The position numbers and the translations under genes are program-made. The notes beneath the pieces are model-generated. The model searched no databases. It saw nothing but the letters and a program-made list of their open reading frames with translations, and was not told where the DNA came from. Positions 18,703-28,575 of a stretch of 64,000 nt of DNA are shown piece after piece. This DNA comes from Bacteroidota bacterium. Its GTDB lineage: Bacteria; Bacteroidota; Bacteroidia; Bacteroidales; UBA12481. The number at the start of each line of letters is the position of its first letter. The stretch's first letter is position 1. The stretch is from contig JABHCC010000197.1 in the NCBI GenBank assembly GCA_018669475.1, forward strand, positions 52,193 through 116,192, in the 5' to 3' direction.

Positions 18703-19716
18703 TCAGCTCTCATGACTTGTAACCACGATTATAGGTTTTATTAAATCAATACCAGCTTTCTTGAAATTGATTTTCATTACCTGATACATGGTTTCATCCT
18801 GATAAGTGCCTATTATAGCACCGCCTGATCCGGTAAATTTAGCACTTGCTCCTATCTTTCGGGCAAGCTTAACCATATTTGAATATTCTTTTTTTATGGA
18901 CAACAAATTTTCCCTCAAATCATAATTACGGTCGATCAGGGCAGGGATTTCTTCAAGCTGACCCGATTCAATGCATGATTTCATCTGTGATGACAAGGAT
19001 GCCCATTCTTCTATTGCATCCAGTATTGCGGGTTCGCCTGACAGGTACCTTGCCTTCAGGTTGTTATGCGTAATTTCTGATCCTTCGGATTGGTCACGCA
19101 TGTAAGCAATATAAAATGCAGGAAGTTTGTCAGGGTCGAGTAATGAATAACGTCCATAACCATGCTTATCCATAAACTCTTTGTCGAAGTCCATAAATAC
19201 AGGATGTTCGTACGCCTGAGCAACACGGTCTTGCAGGCCTGCCGAAATGCCAAGCTCATTAATCTCTACGGATAAAATCAGATTGGCAAGTGTGTGAGCT
19301 TCAATTTTCACCCCATAAAATTGTGAAAGAGCTTTCAAACCAGCAGTTATAATGGCACTTGATCCGGCAAGTCCCAGACGTTGAGGGATATCTGAAAAAT
19401 ATCTCATTGTGAAGTTCTTATCCGGCAAGGAAATGTTTTCTTCAACACAATACTCATAGAAAGTTTTTATCATTGCCTTTAGCAATCTGATGCCACCATA
19501 ATAGCCCGAAAAATTTACATGACCTGCAAGATGTTTCATGTCTGAAAAAATGCTCAGGTCAAGAGCTGCAGGTACTATCTCAAGCTCAGGACTTTCATAC
19601 AGGGTTATCCGGGCGGAGAAATTACTGAATACGAAAGCTATGGTTTTACCATTGTAACCGTCTGATGGATTGCCGATAATCGCAGCCCTTGGATATGACT
19701 GTGTTTGAATGATCAT
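18703..19716 (-). CDS. GHMP kinase resembling glucuronokinase
   Basis: A 337-residue GHMP kinase. The N-terminal motif is IIGNPSDGYNGKTIAFVFSN (residues 13-32), the ATP loop is PQRLGLAGSSAI (111-122), and the C-terminal motif is KFTGSGGAI. By recall, this resembles plant glucuronokinase, which also reads GNPSD.Y.G.TI, GYYGG.RLL, GLSGSSAI, AGLQDRVAQ and KFTGSGGA. That enzyme makes glucuronate-1-phosphate. Related sugar kinases for other C1-OH sugars are an alternative. Its ATG overlaps the upstream Gfo/Idh stop by 4 bp and galU follows 56 bp later. Confidence 0.85.
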   Translation of the reverse strand: MIIQTQSYPRAAIIGNPSDGYNGKTIAFVFSNFSARITLYESPELEIVPAALDLSIFSDMKHLAGHVNFSGYYGGIRLLKAMIKTFYEYCVEENISLPDKNFTMRYFSDIPQRLGLAGSSAIITAGLKALSQFYGVKIEAHTLANLILSVEINELGISAGLQDRVAQAYEHPVFMDFDKEFMDKHGYGRYSLLDPDKLPAFYIAYMRDQSEGSEITHNNLKARYLSGEPAILDAIEEWASLSSQMKSCIESGQLEEIPALIDRNYDLRENLLSIKKEYSNMVKLARKIGASAKFTGSGGAIIGTYQDETMYQVMKINFKKAGIDLIKPIIVVTSHES

Positions 19717-20768
19717 AATTGGCTTATGTTTATTCTTGTTCCTGATTTGTTGCTTTGAATTGCTGCTTCAATTATTTGGATGACCCTGATTCCATCCTCT
19801 GCCATGACTGCCCCGGTAAAATCAGATCGCATGGTTTTATACACCTCATCATAAAAAGACATATATCTACCCGGCACGCTTTTGATCACCTCCGGATGTC
19901 CTGATAAGTTGGATTCAATATAAAGTCGGCCCCAATTTTTTTCAGGTTCTTTCCCGATTAGTTCTATATCTCCGTTCCAGCCATTATTAAGCCTTTCTTC
20001 CTGCGGATCCTGGCCGCTTTTTATAAAGCTGCCCAGGTCTCCATGAATAAGGTATTTAGCCGGATGCTCTTTTACAACATAGCTTGAACGGAGCACTGCA
20101 CGTTTACGCTTATAATAGAGAATCAGTGTGAAGTAATCTGTAAGTTTCGAATTTGAGCGAATAATATCCAGGTCAGCATATACTGCATCCGGCAGGCCAA
20201 ATAAAACCAAGGCCTGATCAATTAGGTGAGCACCAAGGTTATAAAGTATACCGGTACCAAGCTTTTCATCTTCCTTCCATGTATTTGGTGTGGGTTCAGG
20301 GCGAAAACGGTCAAAATGGGCCTCAAATTCAACAATCCTTCCCAGACGTCCGGATTCAATTAGTGACCTGATCGTGAGGAAATCACTGTCCCAACGGCGG
20401 TTCTGGAAGACAAAGATGTGCAGGTTTCTCTCACTGGCTATCTTGTTCAGGCGGATGGCAGATGCCACATCAAGAGTAAAAGGCTTTTCAACCACAACGT
20501 GTTTCCCGGCCAGAAGAGCTGCCTCTGTAAATTCGGCATGAAGATGATCAGGAATATTAATAATGATTATCTCTACCAGCGGATCCTTGATCAGTTCGTC
20601 AAATTGTTTAACTCTTTTTATTGCTGGATAATTATTCTGGCAGATATTTTTTGATCGCTCTAATACGCTGTAAAGCTCAAATCCATAGTGAGATGTGAGT
20701 AGTGGAGCATGAAAAACACGTCCTGACATACCATAAGAGCAAAGACCAACAAGAATTTTTTCCTTCAC
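19713..20768 (-). CDS. Gfo/Idh/MocA family NAD(P)-dependent oxidoreductase
   Basis: A 351-residue oxidoreductase with an N-terminal Rossmann domain (VGLCSYGMSGRVFHAPLL) and the family catalytic motif VVEKPFTLDV, whose Lys is catalytic. The second-domain signature GTGILYNLGAHLIDQAL contains the His of the usual GGxxxDxxxH-like motif. Close relatives (YdgJ/YvaA-type) act on inositols or sugar derivatives. It is the first gene of a tight leftward cluster with the glucuronokinase-like gene and galU, so a role in uronate or inositol metabolism is a fair inference. Confidence 0.88.
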   Translation of the reverse strand: MKEKILVGLCSYGMSGRVFHAPLLTSHYGFELYSVLERSKNICQNNYPAIKRVKQFDELIKDPLVEIIIINIPDHLHAEFTEAALLAGKHVVVEKPFTLDVASAIRLNKIASERNLHIFVFQNRRWDSDFLTIRSLIESGRLGRIVEFEAHFDRFRPEPTPNTWKEDEKLGTGILYNLGAHLIDQALVLFGLPDAVYADLDIIRSNSKLTDYFTLILYYKRKRAVLRSSYVVKEHPAKYLIHGDLGSFIKSGQDPQEERLNNGWNGDIELIGKEPEKNWGRLYIESNLSGHPEVIKSVPGRYMSFYDEVYKTMRSDFTGAVMAEDGIRVIQIIEAAIQSNKSGTRINISQL

Positions 20769-20860
20769 GTTTTTTGTTTAATTTTAAGTGATTAATGCCA
20801 AAATTTGAATTTAGTTGTTTTTATACAAGTTTCAAATCACTGGCGCGAAAAACAATTGCT

Positions 20861-21286
20861 ATGGATAATCCAATATCTCAACAAGAACATAATCAGGCTG
20901 TACTGAGATATCAGTGGGGTCATCTGGTTTTTTTAGTAGCTGAGGACATTGAAATGAATTACTTATTCTTGTCTGAGGCCCTGAAGAAAACCGGGGTTCA
21001 CCTGCTATGGGCAGTTAATGGTCAACAAGCCGTTGAAATTTTCAGCAGTACACCAAAGATTGACATGGTTATTTCTGATATTCAAATGCCTGAAAAGGAT
21101 GGATTCGCAGCAACCAGGGAAATTACTGCTTTACGCCCTGAAGTTCCCATTATTGGTTATACAGCATATTCTTATGATGGAGTGCGTGAAAAAATGATTC
21201 TGGCGGGGGCAAAGGAATGCCTGATAAAACCTTTCGAACCAAAAAAACTATTGCTTGTTATTCGTAAATATCTGTTTCAATCGTAA
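20861..21286 (+). CDS. Single-domain response regulator (CheY-like receiver)
   Basis: A receiver domain with almost no extra sequence (about 141 residues). Conserved positions are visible: acidic pair near EDIEMN, the phospho-acceptor Asp in VISDIQMP, Thr in IGYTAYSYDG and Lys in CLIKPFEP. There is no output domain, so it probably acts through protein contact, like receivers cut from hybrid histidine kinases. The frame is open to an ATG at 20795, but that extension (22 residues) reads poorly and lies in the likely promoter zone divergent from the Gfo/Idh gene; ATG 20861 is preferred. No cognate kinase is nearby. Confidence 0.8.
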   Translation: MDNPISQQEHNQAVLRYQWGHLVFLVAEDIEMNYLFLSEALKKTGVHLLWAVNGQQAVEIFSSTPKIDMVISDIQMPEKDGFAATREITALRPEVPIIGYTAYSYDGVREKMILAGAKECLIKPFEPKKLLLVIRKYLFQS

Positions 21287-21360
21287 ATAGATAGTATCTT
21301 TATCCCAGCCAAATTGAGTCCGACTAAAGCATAATTGGACTATTTTCCTTATCATTAACA

Positions 21361-21780
21361 ATGGTTCAGAGGTCATACTTACATAAAAGCCTGATTAAAA
21401 TATTCCTGATTCTGGTAATTATTACAATACTAATCAGGGTAACTTTTCCTCCTTATTTTGGTATGGCAAAACGTTTACCAACAAAAGAGCTGTCAGATAT
21501 AGAGCTTTTTGATCTTTTCATTGCAAATCCGGTAGATGCACAGTCAAAACTTGGTCATAAGATAATTCTGCTGGAGGGTAGAGTTACTGAGATTGATGGT
21601 AATATGATTGTTATGGGAAGCGGATTGCGTTCAGTTCGTATTGTTCTTCAAAAGAGACCATTTAGAAAAATTCCTGGTTTTTCTCTTGGGCAGCGATTGG
21701 TAATCAAAGGTTTATGCAACGGAATCAACTTAAATGAAGTTGTCGTAAGCGAAGCAATCATTGTTTCAGTTCGCAATTGA
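21361..21780 (+). CDS. OB-fold protein, tRNA_anti-like family
   Basis: A 139-residue protein with one N-terminal membrane helix or uncleaved signal (about residues 10-27) and a C-terminal OB-fold resembling the tRNA_anti-like family, with LFDLFIANPVDAQSKLGHKI leading into ILLEGRVTEID. Homologues in Bacteroidota are small periplasmic or membrane-anchored proteins of unknown function. It lies 74 bp after the response regulator on the same strand and is convergent with the S9 peptidase gene. Confidence 0.7.
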   Translation: MVQRSYLHKSLIKIFLILVIITILIRVTFPPYFGMAKRLPTKELSDIELFDLFIANPVDAQSKLGHKIILLEGRVTEIDGNMIVMGSGLRSVRIVLQKRPFRKIPGFSLGQRLVIKGLCNGINLNEVVVSEAIIVSVRN

Positions 21781-21814
21781 CCTCTGCTGTTTTAAAATGA
21801 TTACAAGTCAGAGA

Positions 21815-23878
21815 TTATTTTAACCACCTGTCTAGCCATTCAAAGAAGGTACGCTGCCATAAAATTCCATTTTGAGGTGACAGTACCCAATGATTTTCAT
21901 TTGGGAAATACAGGAATTGCGCCGGAACACCCATCAGCTTAGCTGCATTAAAGGCCTGCATACCCTGGGTAACTGCAATACGGTAATCTTTCTCGCCATG
22001 GATAACCAGGATTGGAGTGTCCCAGTTCTGTACAAATTTATGTGGCGATGTGGCATAAGATTTTTGAGCTACAGCGTTATTATTATCCCAGAACGGACCT
22101 CCAAGATCCCAATTTACAAACCACATTTCCTCGGTTTCGAGGTATTGACTCTCGAAATTGAACATACCATCATGAGCAATAAATGATTTAAATCTTTTTT
22201 CATGATTTCCTGCTAACCAAAACACGCTGAATCCCCCATATGAAGCACCTACAGCTCCGAGACGAGTTTCATCAACAAAGGGTTCAATTGCCACACTGTC
22301 AATAGCTACCAGATAGTCGAGCATATTTTGTCCGCCATAATCTCCTGAAATCTGTTCTAACCATTCCTGACCAAAACCTGGCAGACCGCGCCGGTTAGGT
22401 GCAACGATAATATAATCATTGGCTGCCATCATTTGGAAATTCCACCGATACGACCAGAACTGGCTAACGGTACCTTGAGGTCCGCCCTGGCAATACAATA
22501 GGGCAGGATATTTTTTGTTCGGGTCAAAATGGGGCGGGTAAATCACCCACACCTTCATCTGTTTGTTATCTGTAGTATTAATCCAGCGGGCTTCAACCTT
22601 ACCCATGGTCAGCTGATCGAGCATACCTTTATTGACCATGCTGATCTCAGTGGCTTCCCCTGTTTGGGGATCAACTGAATATATTTCATCAGGTTTTGAC
22701 ATTGATCTTCGGGTTGCAATCAATCTTTCACCTACTGGAAAAACCTGGGCATAATTATGAATGCCCTCGGTGATTTTGTCTATGCTCCCATCCGACAGGC
22801 TGTATTTGTATATTTCATCAGTTGCATGCCAGTCAGACACAAAAAATATCGATTCACTATCATCTGACCATGCAAGAGCATGAACCCCCTGATCAAAATT
22901 CTCTGTGACATAAATTTTCTCATTACTCTGCATGTTCATCAGAAAAAAACGGTTTTTATCAGATTCATAACCATCACGTTCCATACTTTCCCATGCCAGC
23001 CACTTTCCGTCAGGAGAAAATACGGGATTAAGGTCATAACCCATCATTCCTTCAGTTAGATTGCGCGTTTTTCCTGAGGCAAGATTGTACTCATACAAAT
23101 CAGAATTTGTTGAAAGGGTATAATCTACACCTTTCTTTTTGCGACAAGTGTAAATCAGTGATTCTCCATCAGGAGCCCAGGCAATCTGTTCCATTCCGCC
23201 GAAAGGTTTCATTGGAGATTCCCAAGTTTCACCGGGCATGATATCCCTGATGTCAGAAAGTTTACCTTTCTCATACTTCGCAATAAAAACATGGGTGTAA
23301 GTGTCAACCCAGGTGTCCCAGTGCCGGTACATAAGATCATCGATGATCCGGGCATCTGCCTTTGGTAGATCAGGATGCATGTCTTGTACATCAGGTTCAA
23401 TTTTCACCTCCCGGATAAAAACCATATGCTTCATATCGGGAGCATAAGCATATCCATCAATTCCACCATCCAAGCCGCTTACTTCCTTGATAGCCGTTCC
23501 ATCAGGGTTCATCTCGAACAATTTACCTGATTTCATGAAAGCAATTCTTTCCCCATCAGGCCTCCAAACAGCACTATATTCATTTTCGGCTGTGTTGGTC
23601 AGGATCTGTCGATCTCCGCCTGAAATATCCTGCAGGTAAAGGTCGCGATAAGAGCGATTCTCCTCAATATTGTAATAGGTAATGGTATGAAGAATACTGG
23701 TTTTATCGGGCGACAGGGCAACATTGCCAAGGCGTCCGAACGACCATAATACCTCAGGACTCATTACATCGCTGACCAGTTTTGGAGTATCTGGTCTGAA
23801 ATTCTCACGCTGCTCACTGGTCTCACAGGAGCTCATTAAAAATAAGCAGGTACACAATAAAGGGAGTAGGGATTTCAT
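21815..23878 (-). CDS. S9 family peptidase (prolyl oligopeptidase/DPP-like lipoprotein)
   Basis: A 687-residue exported serine peptidase. A lipoprotein signal (LLPLLCTCLFLMSSCE) precedes a beta-propeller (about 40-420, with WD40/PD40-like repeats such as VWRPDGERIAFM and VFSPDGKWLAWES) and an alpha/beta hydrolase domain. The nucleophile Ser is in GASYGGFSVFW; Asp lies in HGEKDYRIAV and His in FPNENHWV. It should cleave oligopeptides in the periplasm. The gene starts 1 bp after the TPR lipoprotein gene, so it is the third gene of a recA-TPR-S9 unit. Confidence 0.9.
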   Translation of the reverse strand: MKSLLPLLCTCLFLMSSCETSEQRENFRPDTPKLVSDVMSPEVLWSFGRLGNVALSPDKTSILHTITYYNIEENRSYRDLYLQDISGGDRQILTNTAENEYSAVWRPDGERIAFMKSGKLFEMNPDGTAIKEVSGLDGGIDGYAYAPDMKHMVFIREVKIEPDVQDMHPDLPKADARIIDDLMYRHWDTWVDTYTHVFIAKYEKGKLSDIRDIMPGETWESPMKPFGGMEQIAWAPDGESLIYTCRKKKGVDYTLSTNSDLYEYNLASGKTRNLTEGMMGYDLNPVFSPDGKWLAWESMERDGYESDKNRFFLMNMQSNEKIYVTENFDQGVHALAWSDDSESIFFVSDWHATDEIYKYSLSDGSIDKITEGIHNYAQVFPVGERLIATRRSMSKPDEIYSVDPQTGEATEISMVNKGMLDQLTMGKVEARWINTTDNKQMKVWVIYPPHFDPNKKYPALLYCQGGPQGTVSQFWSYRWNFQMMAANDYIIVAPNRRGLPGFGQEWLEQISGDYGGQNMLDYLVAIDSVAIEPFVDETRLGAVGASYGGFSVFWLAGNHEKRFKSFIAHDGMFNFESQYLETEEMWFVNWDLGGPFWDNNNAVAQKSYATSPHKFVQNWDTPILVIHGEKDYRIAVTQGMQAFNAAKLMGVPAQFLYFPNENHWVLSPQNGILWQRTFFEWLDRWLK

Positions 23879-23879
23879 A

Positions 23880-24965
23880 CTATTTATATTGAAAGGGTTT
23901 ATTGTCGTCTAAGCGATTAAGTCCCTTAATGCTAAGGGCGTAGTTCGGTGATATTTCGAGAGATTGCTGATAGTCATCGCGGGCTTTTTTATACTTCCCT
24001 GTGATTTCATAAACGAAACCACGATTATACCATGCATCAACGTATTCAGGATCTTTTTCAAGTGCAAGAGTGAAATACTCCAGAGCCTGGTCAAAATCTT
24101 CCACATAAATCAGATTGATATATCCAATGTTATAATATGGATTTGCCAGTGTGCTGTCTATCTGATCAATGATATACTGATACTCATTAATAGCTTCAGT
24201 GGAATAATTGTGATCCTGAAGATAAAGCCCAAGGTTATACCGCGCCTCATAACTGTCAGGAATAATATCAGCGGCTGCACGGTAATAATCAATTGCCAGA
24301 TCATTGTTTTGAGCTGAATGGATTCTTCCTAAGGCAATAAATGCCGGATAGAATTCTGGCTCTTTCTCGATGGCAAAACGCATGTTGCGAATGGCATTGG
24401 TAGTATCCTTATTTTCAAGAAGGATCAGTCCGTCGATAAAATAAATCTGGGCAATGTCATTATCAATTAATTTGACTTGTCGCAGGATTCCTTTTGACTG
24501 AGAATACTCCTGAAGATAGAAATGAATTTCTGCCAGTTTAAGCATGATTTCAGTGTTATCAGGAAATAGATTCAGGCATTGTGTCAATCCTTTTTTAGCA
24601 GAATTTGGTTCTCCACCAAAAATGAAATACTCTGCCTGTATAACATAATATGAGGGATTAAGGGAGTCGAGTTTTATGGCCAGGGATATATCGTTCAGTG
24701 CCTCTTCAAAATTACCAGCAGCAGCCTGCGCTTCAGCCCTTTTTGCAAATAAGCCTGAATTTAGCGGATTGCTCCTGATCATTGTAGTAAGGTCAGCGAC
24801 ACTGTGCACAGAGTCTTCAACACTTGCGTCATTTTCCTCAATAACTTCGTTTTGATCAACTGAGTCATCCGTCTGGCCTGTTTTGCATCCAGTAAGTACA
24901 ATACTCAATCCAAGTAAGAACAAAAAAGCCGCCATGATGACGGCTTTTTGATTGTTATTCTTCAT
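23880..24965 (-). CDS. TPR-repeat lipoprotein
   Basis: A 361-residue protein with a lipoprotein signal peptide ([12 protein letters not shown]) and an acidic linker, followed by about eight tetratricopeptide repeats from residue 55 to the end. Typical repeat phrases are [18 protein letters not shown] and [22 protein letters not shown] lipoproteins usually scaffold envelope protein complexes. The start lies inside the recA 3' end (11-bp overlap), so translation is probably coupled. No partner can be named from sequence. Confidence 0.88.
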   Translation of the reverse strand: MKNNNQKAVIMAAFLFLLGLSIVLTGCKTGQTDDSVDQNEVIEENDASVEDSVHSVADLTTMIRSNPLNSGLFAKRAEAQAAAGNFEEALNDISLAIKLDSLNPSYYVIQAEYFIFGGEPNSAKKGLTQCLNLFPDNTEIMLKLAEIHFYLQEYSQSKGILRQVKLIDNDIAQIYFIDGLILLENKDTTNAIRNMRFAIEKEPEFYPAFIALGRIHSAQNNDLAIDYYRAAADIIPDSYEARYNLGLYLQDHNYSTEAINEYQYIIDQIDSTLANPYYNIGYINLIYVEDFDQALEYFTLALEKDPEYVDAWYNRGFVYEITGKYKKARDDYQQSLEISPNYALSIKGLNRLDDNKPFQYK

Positions 24966-25971
24966 AATTCAATTTTTCGCGTATTTTATTCTCTAACTCG
25001 TCAGCCAGTTCCGGATTATCTATTAACAGGTTCTTGACCGCATCACGTCCCTGTCCAAGTTTGGTGTCACCATATGAATACCAGGATCCACTTTTTTTGA
25101 TTATTTCAAGATCTACTCCCAAATCAATAATTTCACCTTTCTTTGATATTCCTTGACCATAAACTAAATCAAATTCAGCTTTTTTGAAAGGTGGAGCAAC
25201 CTTGTTCTTAACGATTTTCACTCTCGTCCTGTTCCCGGTAACTTCATCTCCATCCTTCAGCTGCCCAATTCGACGCACATCAACTCTACATGAAGCATAA
25301 AACTTTAATGCATTTCCACCTGTTGTGGTCTCAGGGTTGCCAAACATAACCCCAATTTTCTCGCGTAACTGGTTGATAAAAATTACACATGTCTTTGTTT
25401 TACTGATATTGCTGGTAAGCTTTCGAAGAGCCTGTGACATCAAACGGGCTTGTAATCCCATTTTTGATTCACCCATTTCACCTTCAATTTCAGCCTTTGG
25501 TGTCAGTGCAGCTACTGAATCAATAACGACTATATCTATAGCTCCTGACCGGATGAGATGGTCGGTAATCTCAAGGGCCTGCTCACCATTATCAGGTTGC
25601 GAAACCAATAAGTTTTCCACATCCACTCCCAGTTTTTCAGCGTAAAACCTGTCGAAAGCGTGCTCAGCATCAATAAATGCAGCAATGCCTCCTTCTTTTT
25701 GTGCTTCGGCTATTGCATGAATTGCCAGTGTCGTTTTACCCGATGATTCAGGACCATATATTTCGATAACCCGGCCTTTAGGATATCCACCTACTCCCAG
25801 GGCAATATCAAGAGAGAGTGAGCCGGATGGGATAGTTGGAATATCCTCAATAGCTTCTCCACCCATACGCATGATGGCTCCTTTTCCGTAGCTTTTTTCT
25901 ATTTTATCAAGCGTTAACTTGAGTGCTTTCAGGCGTTCCTGATTGTCATTGTTTTCTTTGCTCATATTCAA
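24955..25971 (-). CDS. recA: Recombinase RecA
   Basis: A 338-residue RecA of standard length. It has Walker [10 protein letters not shown], the FIDAEHAFD block, Walker [10 protein letters not shown], loop L2 with [16 protein letters not shown], and NQLREKIG. It catalyses strand exchange and triggers LexA-type SOS cleavage where present. The C-terminal acidic tail is short. A second Met (25965, MSKENN) is an alternative start. No LexA-like SOS box could be identified with confidence upstream. Confidence 0.97.
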   Translation of the reverse strand: MNMSKENNDNQERLKALKLTLDKIEKSYGKGAIMRMGGEAIEDIPTIPSGSLSLDIALGVGGYPKGRVIEIYGPESSGKTTLAIHAIAEAQKEGGIAAFIDAEHAFDRFYAEKLGVDVENLLVSQPDNGEQALEITDHLIRSGAIDIVVIDSVAALTPKAEIEGEMGESKMGLQARLMSQALRKLTSNISKTKTCVIFINQLREKIGVMFGNPETTTGGNALKFYASCRVDVRRIGQLKDGDEVTGNRTRVKIVKNKVAPPFKKAEFDLVYGQGISKKGEIIDLGVDLEIIKKSGSWYSYGDTKLGQGRDAVKNLLIDNPELADELENKIREKLNYEE

Positions 25972-26036
25972 TTCGTGTTGGTATCTGAAAATATAGATGC
26001 ATTAAGAGAGCTCAAATGGAAAAATTCAGTGCAATT

Positions 26037-26498
26037 TTATTCAAAATCTGCCAGAATCTGCTCAGTATGTTCCTTGGTTTTTACTTTTGTATAAATTTTT
26101 TCAATAATTCCCTGCCCATCAATCACAAAAGTCATACGATAAATGCCCATGTAAGTACGTCCGGCCATTTTTTTTGTGCCCCAAACACCATATGCTTCTA
26201 ATACCTCTTTTTCAGTGTCGGATATCAGAGGGAAGGGAAGATCATATTTCGTTCTGAATTTAAGATGTGATTTCTCACTGTCAGCACTTACACCAACAAT
26301 AGCGAATCCTTTGGCCAGCAGTCCTTCGTAATTATCACGTAGATTACAAGCTTCAGCAGTACAACCCGGTGTGTTGTCTCTGGGATAGAAATACAAGATA
26401 AGCTTCTTGTTTTTATAGGACTCAAGGCTGATTTCTTCCCCACTATGATCAGTAAAACTGAATCCGGGAGCTTTATCGCCAACTTTTAAATGTGTCAT
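26037..26498 (-). CDS. bcp: Thioredoxin-dependent peroxiredoxin, BCP/PrxQ type
   Basis: A 153-residue peroxiredoxin of the BCP group. The peroxidatic Cys sits in NTPGCTAEACNLRD and the resolving Cys five residues later (GCTAEAC), the atypical two-Cys arrangement of E. coli BCP. FYPRDNTPGCT and GVSADSEKSHLKF are family hallmarks. It reduces organic hydroperoxides and H2O2 in the cytoplasm. The gene lies between recA (same strand, 65 bp upstream of its ATG) and the divergent clpS gene. Confidence 0.95.
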   Translation of the reverse strand: MTHLKVGDKAPGFSFTDHSGEEISLESYKNKKLILYFYPRDNTPGCTAEACNLRDNYEGLLAKGFAIVGVSADSEKSHLKFRTKYDLPFPLISDTEKEVLEAYGVWGTKKMAGRTYMGIYRMTFVIDGQGIIEKIYTKVKTKEHTEQILADFE

Positions 26499-26644
26499 AT
26501 CCTAACTATATTAAGTTAACCAACAAATATATCAACTTATTAACTGTACTGATTATCCGTTATCTGGAAGTTTATTAACAGTTGCTTTCCAAGTTGTCAA
26601 TAAAATTTATTATTTTGCATCCCCCAAATCGAGAATTGCTTTAA

Positions 26645-26959
26645 ATGAAAGTAGTACATGGGATGGAACAGAATAATGTTAATAAAGATATGCAGCAGAA
26701 TCCCGAAATAAGGCACTCAGTAGATAAGAAATCTTATCCTGTAAGGCAACTGGTTCTGCATAACGATGAGGTTAACACCTTCGAGCATGTTATAGATTCA
26801 TTGATTCAGGTATGCCAGCACGATTCAATTCAAGCTGAACAATGCGCTTTTATCACTCATCACAAAGGAAAATGTGATGTTAAAAACGGTAGTTTTGAAG
26901 AATTATCACCAATGCGTGTTTCTCTTCTCGACCGTGGATTACAGGTAACCATCGACTGA
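26645..26959 (+). CDS. clpS: ATP-dependent Clp protease adaptor ClpS
   Basis: A 104-residue ClpS. The core motif RQLVLHNDEVNTFEHVI matches the family NDD..T.e.VI signature that binds N-degrons and docks on the ClpA/ClpC N-domain. Conserved C-terminal features are QAEQCAFITHHKGKCDV and RVSLLDRGLQVTI. The N-terminal 30 residues are variable; an ATG at 26663 is an alternative start. The upstream 146-bp spacer shared with bcp is AT-rich and must carry divergent promoters. nfeD follows 10 bp later. Confidence 0.9.
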   Translation: MKVVHGMEQNNVNKDMQQNPEIRHSVDKKSYPVRQLVLHNDEVNTFEHVIDSLIQVCQHDSIQAEQCAFITHHKGKCDVKNGSFEELSPMRVSLLDRGLQVTID

Positions 26960-26969
26960 TACATATTCA

Positions 26970-27443
26970 ATGACCTTAGTTGGAATTTTACTACTGATAC
27001 TCGCCGGAATTGTACTATTCCTGCTTGAGTTTCTTGTTGTACCTGGTGTTACCATTTCAGGTATTGCGGGACTTTTATTTATGGCCGGAGCGGTTTATCT
27101 GGCTTTTGATAATTTCGATACCACAACCGGGCTTCTTGTTCTCGCTGCAGTACTGGTAATTATTATCATCAGTTTATTTTTTGCTTTGCGAGCAAAAACC
27201 TGGAAAAAGCTTGCCTTGAATACTGATATCGACTCAAAGGTTAGTGAGTTGATGGATGATGGATTCAAAGTTGGTGATGAGGGTGTTGCCCTGACTAGAC
27301 TTAATCCAATCGGATCAGTATTGATCAATGACCGCAAGATTGAAGGCCATTCTCAAGGACCTTTAATTGTTGAGAGAACTGAGATTGAAGTAATTAAAAT
27401 TACTCACACATATGTAATTGTAAAACCAAAAGACAAGAAATAA
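26970..27443 (+). CDS. NfeD family membrane protein
   Basis: A 157-residue short-form NfeD: two or three N-terminal membrane helices (residues 3-75) and a C-terminal OB-fold with the phrase [20 protein letters not shown]. Short NfeD proteins occur next to flotillin-like genes and are thought to work with them in membrane microdomains. Here the stop is only one base before the floA start, supporting the pairing. Confidence 0.9.
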   Translation: MTLVGILLLILAGIVLFLLEFLVVPGVTISGIAGLLFMAGAVYLAFDNFDTTTGLLVLAAVLVIIIISLFFALRAKTWKKLALNTDIDSKVSELMDDGFKVGDEGVALTRLNPIGSVLINDRKIEGHSQGPLIVERTEIEVIKITHTYVIVKPKDKK

Positions 27444-27444
27444 A

Positions 27445-28440
27445 ATGGACACTAATTTAACCTACCTAATTGCTATCATCGCTATCTCCATTGTTGGATT
27501 AGCATTGATTCTCTATGTAGTACCGATCGGGCTCTGGTTTCAGGCTTTGATCTCCGGAGTTCGGGTTTCCCTTCTCCAGCTGATCTTTATGCGCTGGCGT
27601 AAGGTTCCACCACGACAAATTGTCAACGCGCTTATTACGAGTACGAAAGCCGGTCTTGATTTGCAGCGTGATTTTCTTGAAGCTCACTACCTGGCAGGCG
27701 GACACGTACAGCTTGTAGTGAATGCTTTAGTATCGGCTGATAAGGCTAATCTTGATCTTAATTTCAAAATGGCAACAGCGATTGACCTGGCAGGTCGTGA
27801 TGTGCTTGAGGCTGTTCAGATGTCAGTTAATCCTAAGGTGATCAATACTCCACCAGTAAAGGCTGTTGCAAGAGATGGTATTGAATTAGTTGCTAAGGCT
27901 CGTGTTACTGTAAGGGCTAATATCAAGCAGTTGGTTGGAGGTGCCGGTGAAGAAACTGTATTGGCAAGAGTTGGTGAAGGAATTGTATCTTCTATTGGAT
28001 CGGCTGATAGCCACAAAGCGGTACTTGAGAATCCTGATTTTATATCCAAAGTAGTGTTGGAAAAAGGTCTCGATGCCGGAACAGCATTTGAAATTCTATC
28101 TATTGATATTGCTGATATTGATATTGGAAAAAATATCGGAGCTGTATTGCAAATGGATCAGGCAAATGCTGATAAAAATATTGCTCAGGCAAAAGCTGAG
28201 GAACGTCGTGCTATGGCTGTTGCTCTTGAGCAGGAAATGAAAGCAAAAGCTCAGGAAGCACGTGCTAAGGTAATTGAGGCCGAGGCTGAAGTACCATTAG
28301 CGATGGCAGATGCATTCAGACAAGGGAATATGGGCGTTATGGATTATATGAAACTGAAAAACATTGAAGCTGATACAGATATGAGGGATTCAATCTCTAA
28401 ACCTCAAAGCAGACCTGATAAACCTAAGTCAGATAAATAG
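27445..28440 (+). CDS. floA: Flotillin-like protein FloA (UPF0365 family)
   Basis: A 331-residue flotillin-like protein. One N-terminal membrane hairpin (about 7-45), then a long SPFH/Band-7-type domain with [37 protein letters not shown] and a C-terminal Ala/Glu/Gln-rich coiled coil (about 235-290, [20 protein letters not shown]). FloA organises functional membrane microdomains. A strong terminator follows 60 bp after the stop. Confidence 0.93.
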   Translation: MDTNLTYLIAIIAISIVGLALILYVVPIGLWFQALISGVRVSLLQLIFMRWRKVPPRQIVNALITSTKAGLDLQRDFLEAHYLAGGHVQLVVNALVSADKANLDLNFKMATAIDLAGRDVLEAVQMSVNPKVINTPPVKAVARDGIELVAKARVTVRANIKQLVGGAGEETVLARVGEGIVSSIGSADSHKAVLENPDFISKVVLEKGLDAGTAFEILSIDIADIDIGKNIGAVLQMDQANADKNIAQAKAEERRAMAVALEQEMKAKAQEARAKVIEAEAEVPLAMADAFRQGNMGVMDYMKLKNIEADTDMRDSISKPQSRPDKPKSDK

Positions 28441-28500
28441 ATCAAAGAATCGTCATCTCAGATATGATGTTTTTTAGATGACGAGATGAAGAGCTTGAAA

Positions 28501-28531
28501 AAGCCGGCAATCATTAATTGGTTGCCGGCTT
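28501..28531. terminator. Bidirectional rho-independent terminator after floA
   Basis: A perfect 10-bp stem, AAGCCGGCAA/TTGCCGGCTT, with an 11-base loop. T-rich sequence follows on the plus strand (TTAATTTTATTTG), and an A-rich stretch precedes it, so it can end transcripts from floA and from the convergent CotH gene. A weaker 8-bp inverted repeat (CGTCATCT/AGATGACG, 28451-28483) lies just upstream. Confidence 0.85.
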
Positions 28532-28575
28532 TAATTTTATTTGATCAATAAGTGAAAAAAGAAAATAATTTGCTC

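Noticed and set aside
28451..28483. 8-bp inverted repeat CGTCATCT/AGATGACG
   Set aside because: The loop is long and there is no T-run; the strong terminator just downstream explains termination better.
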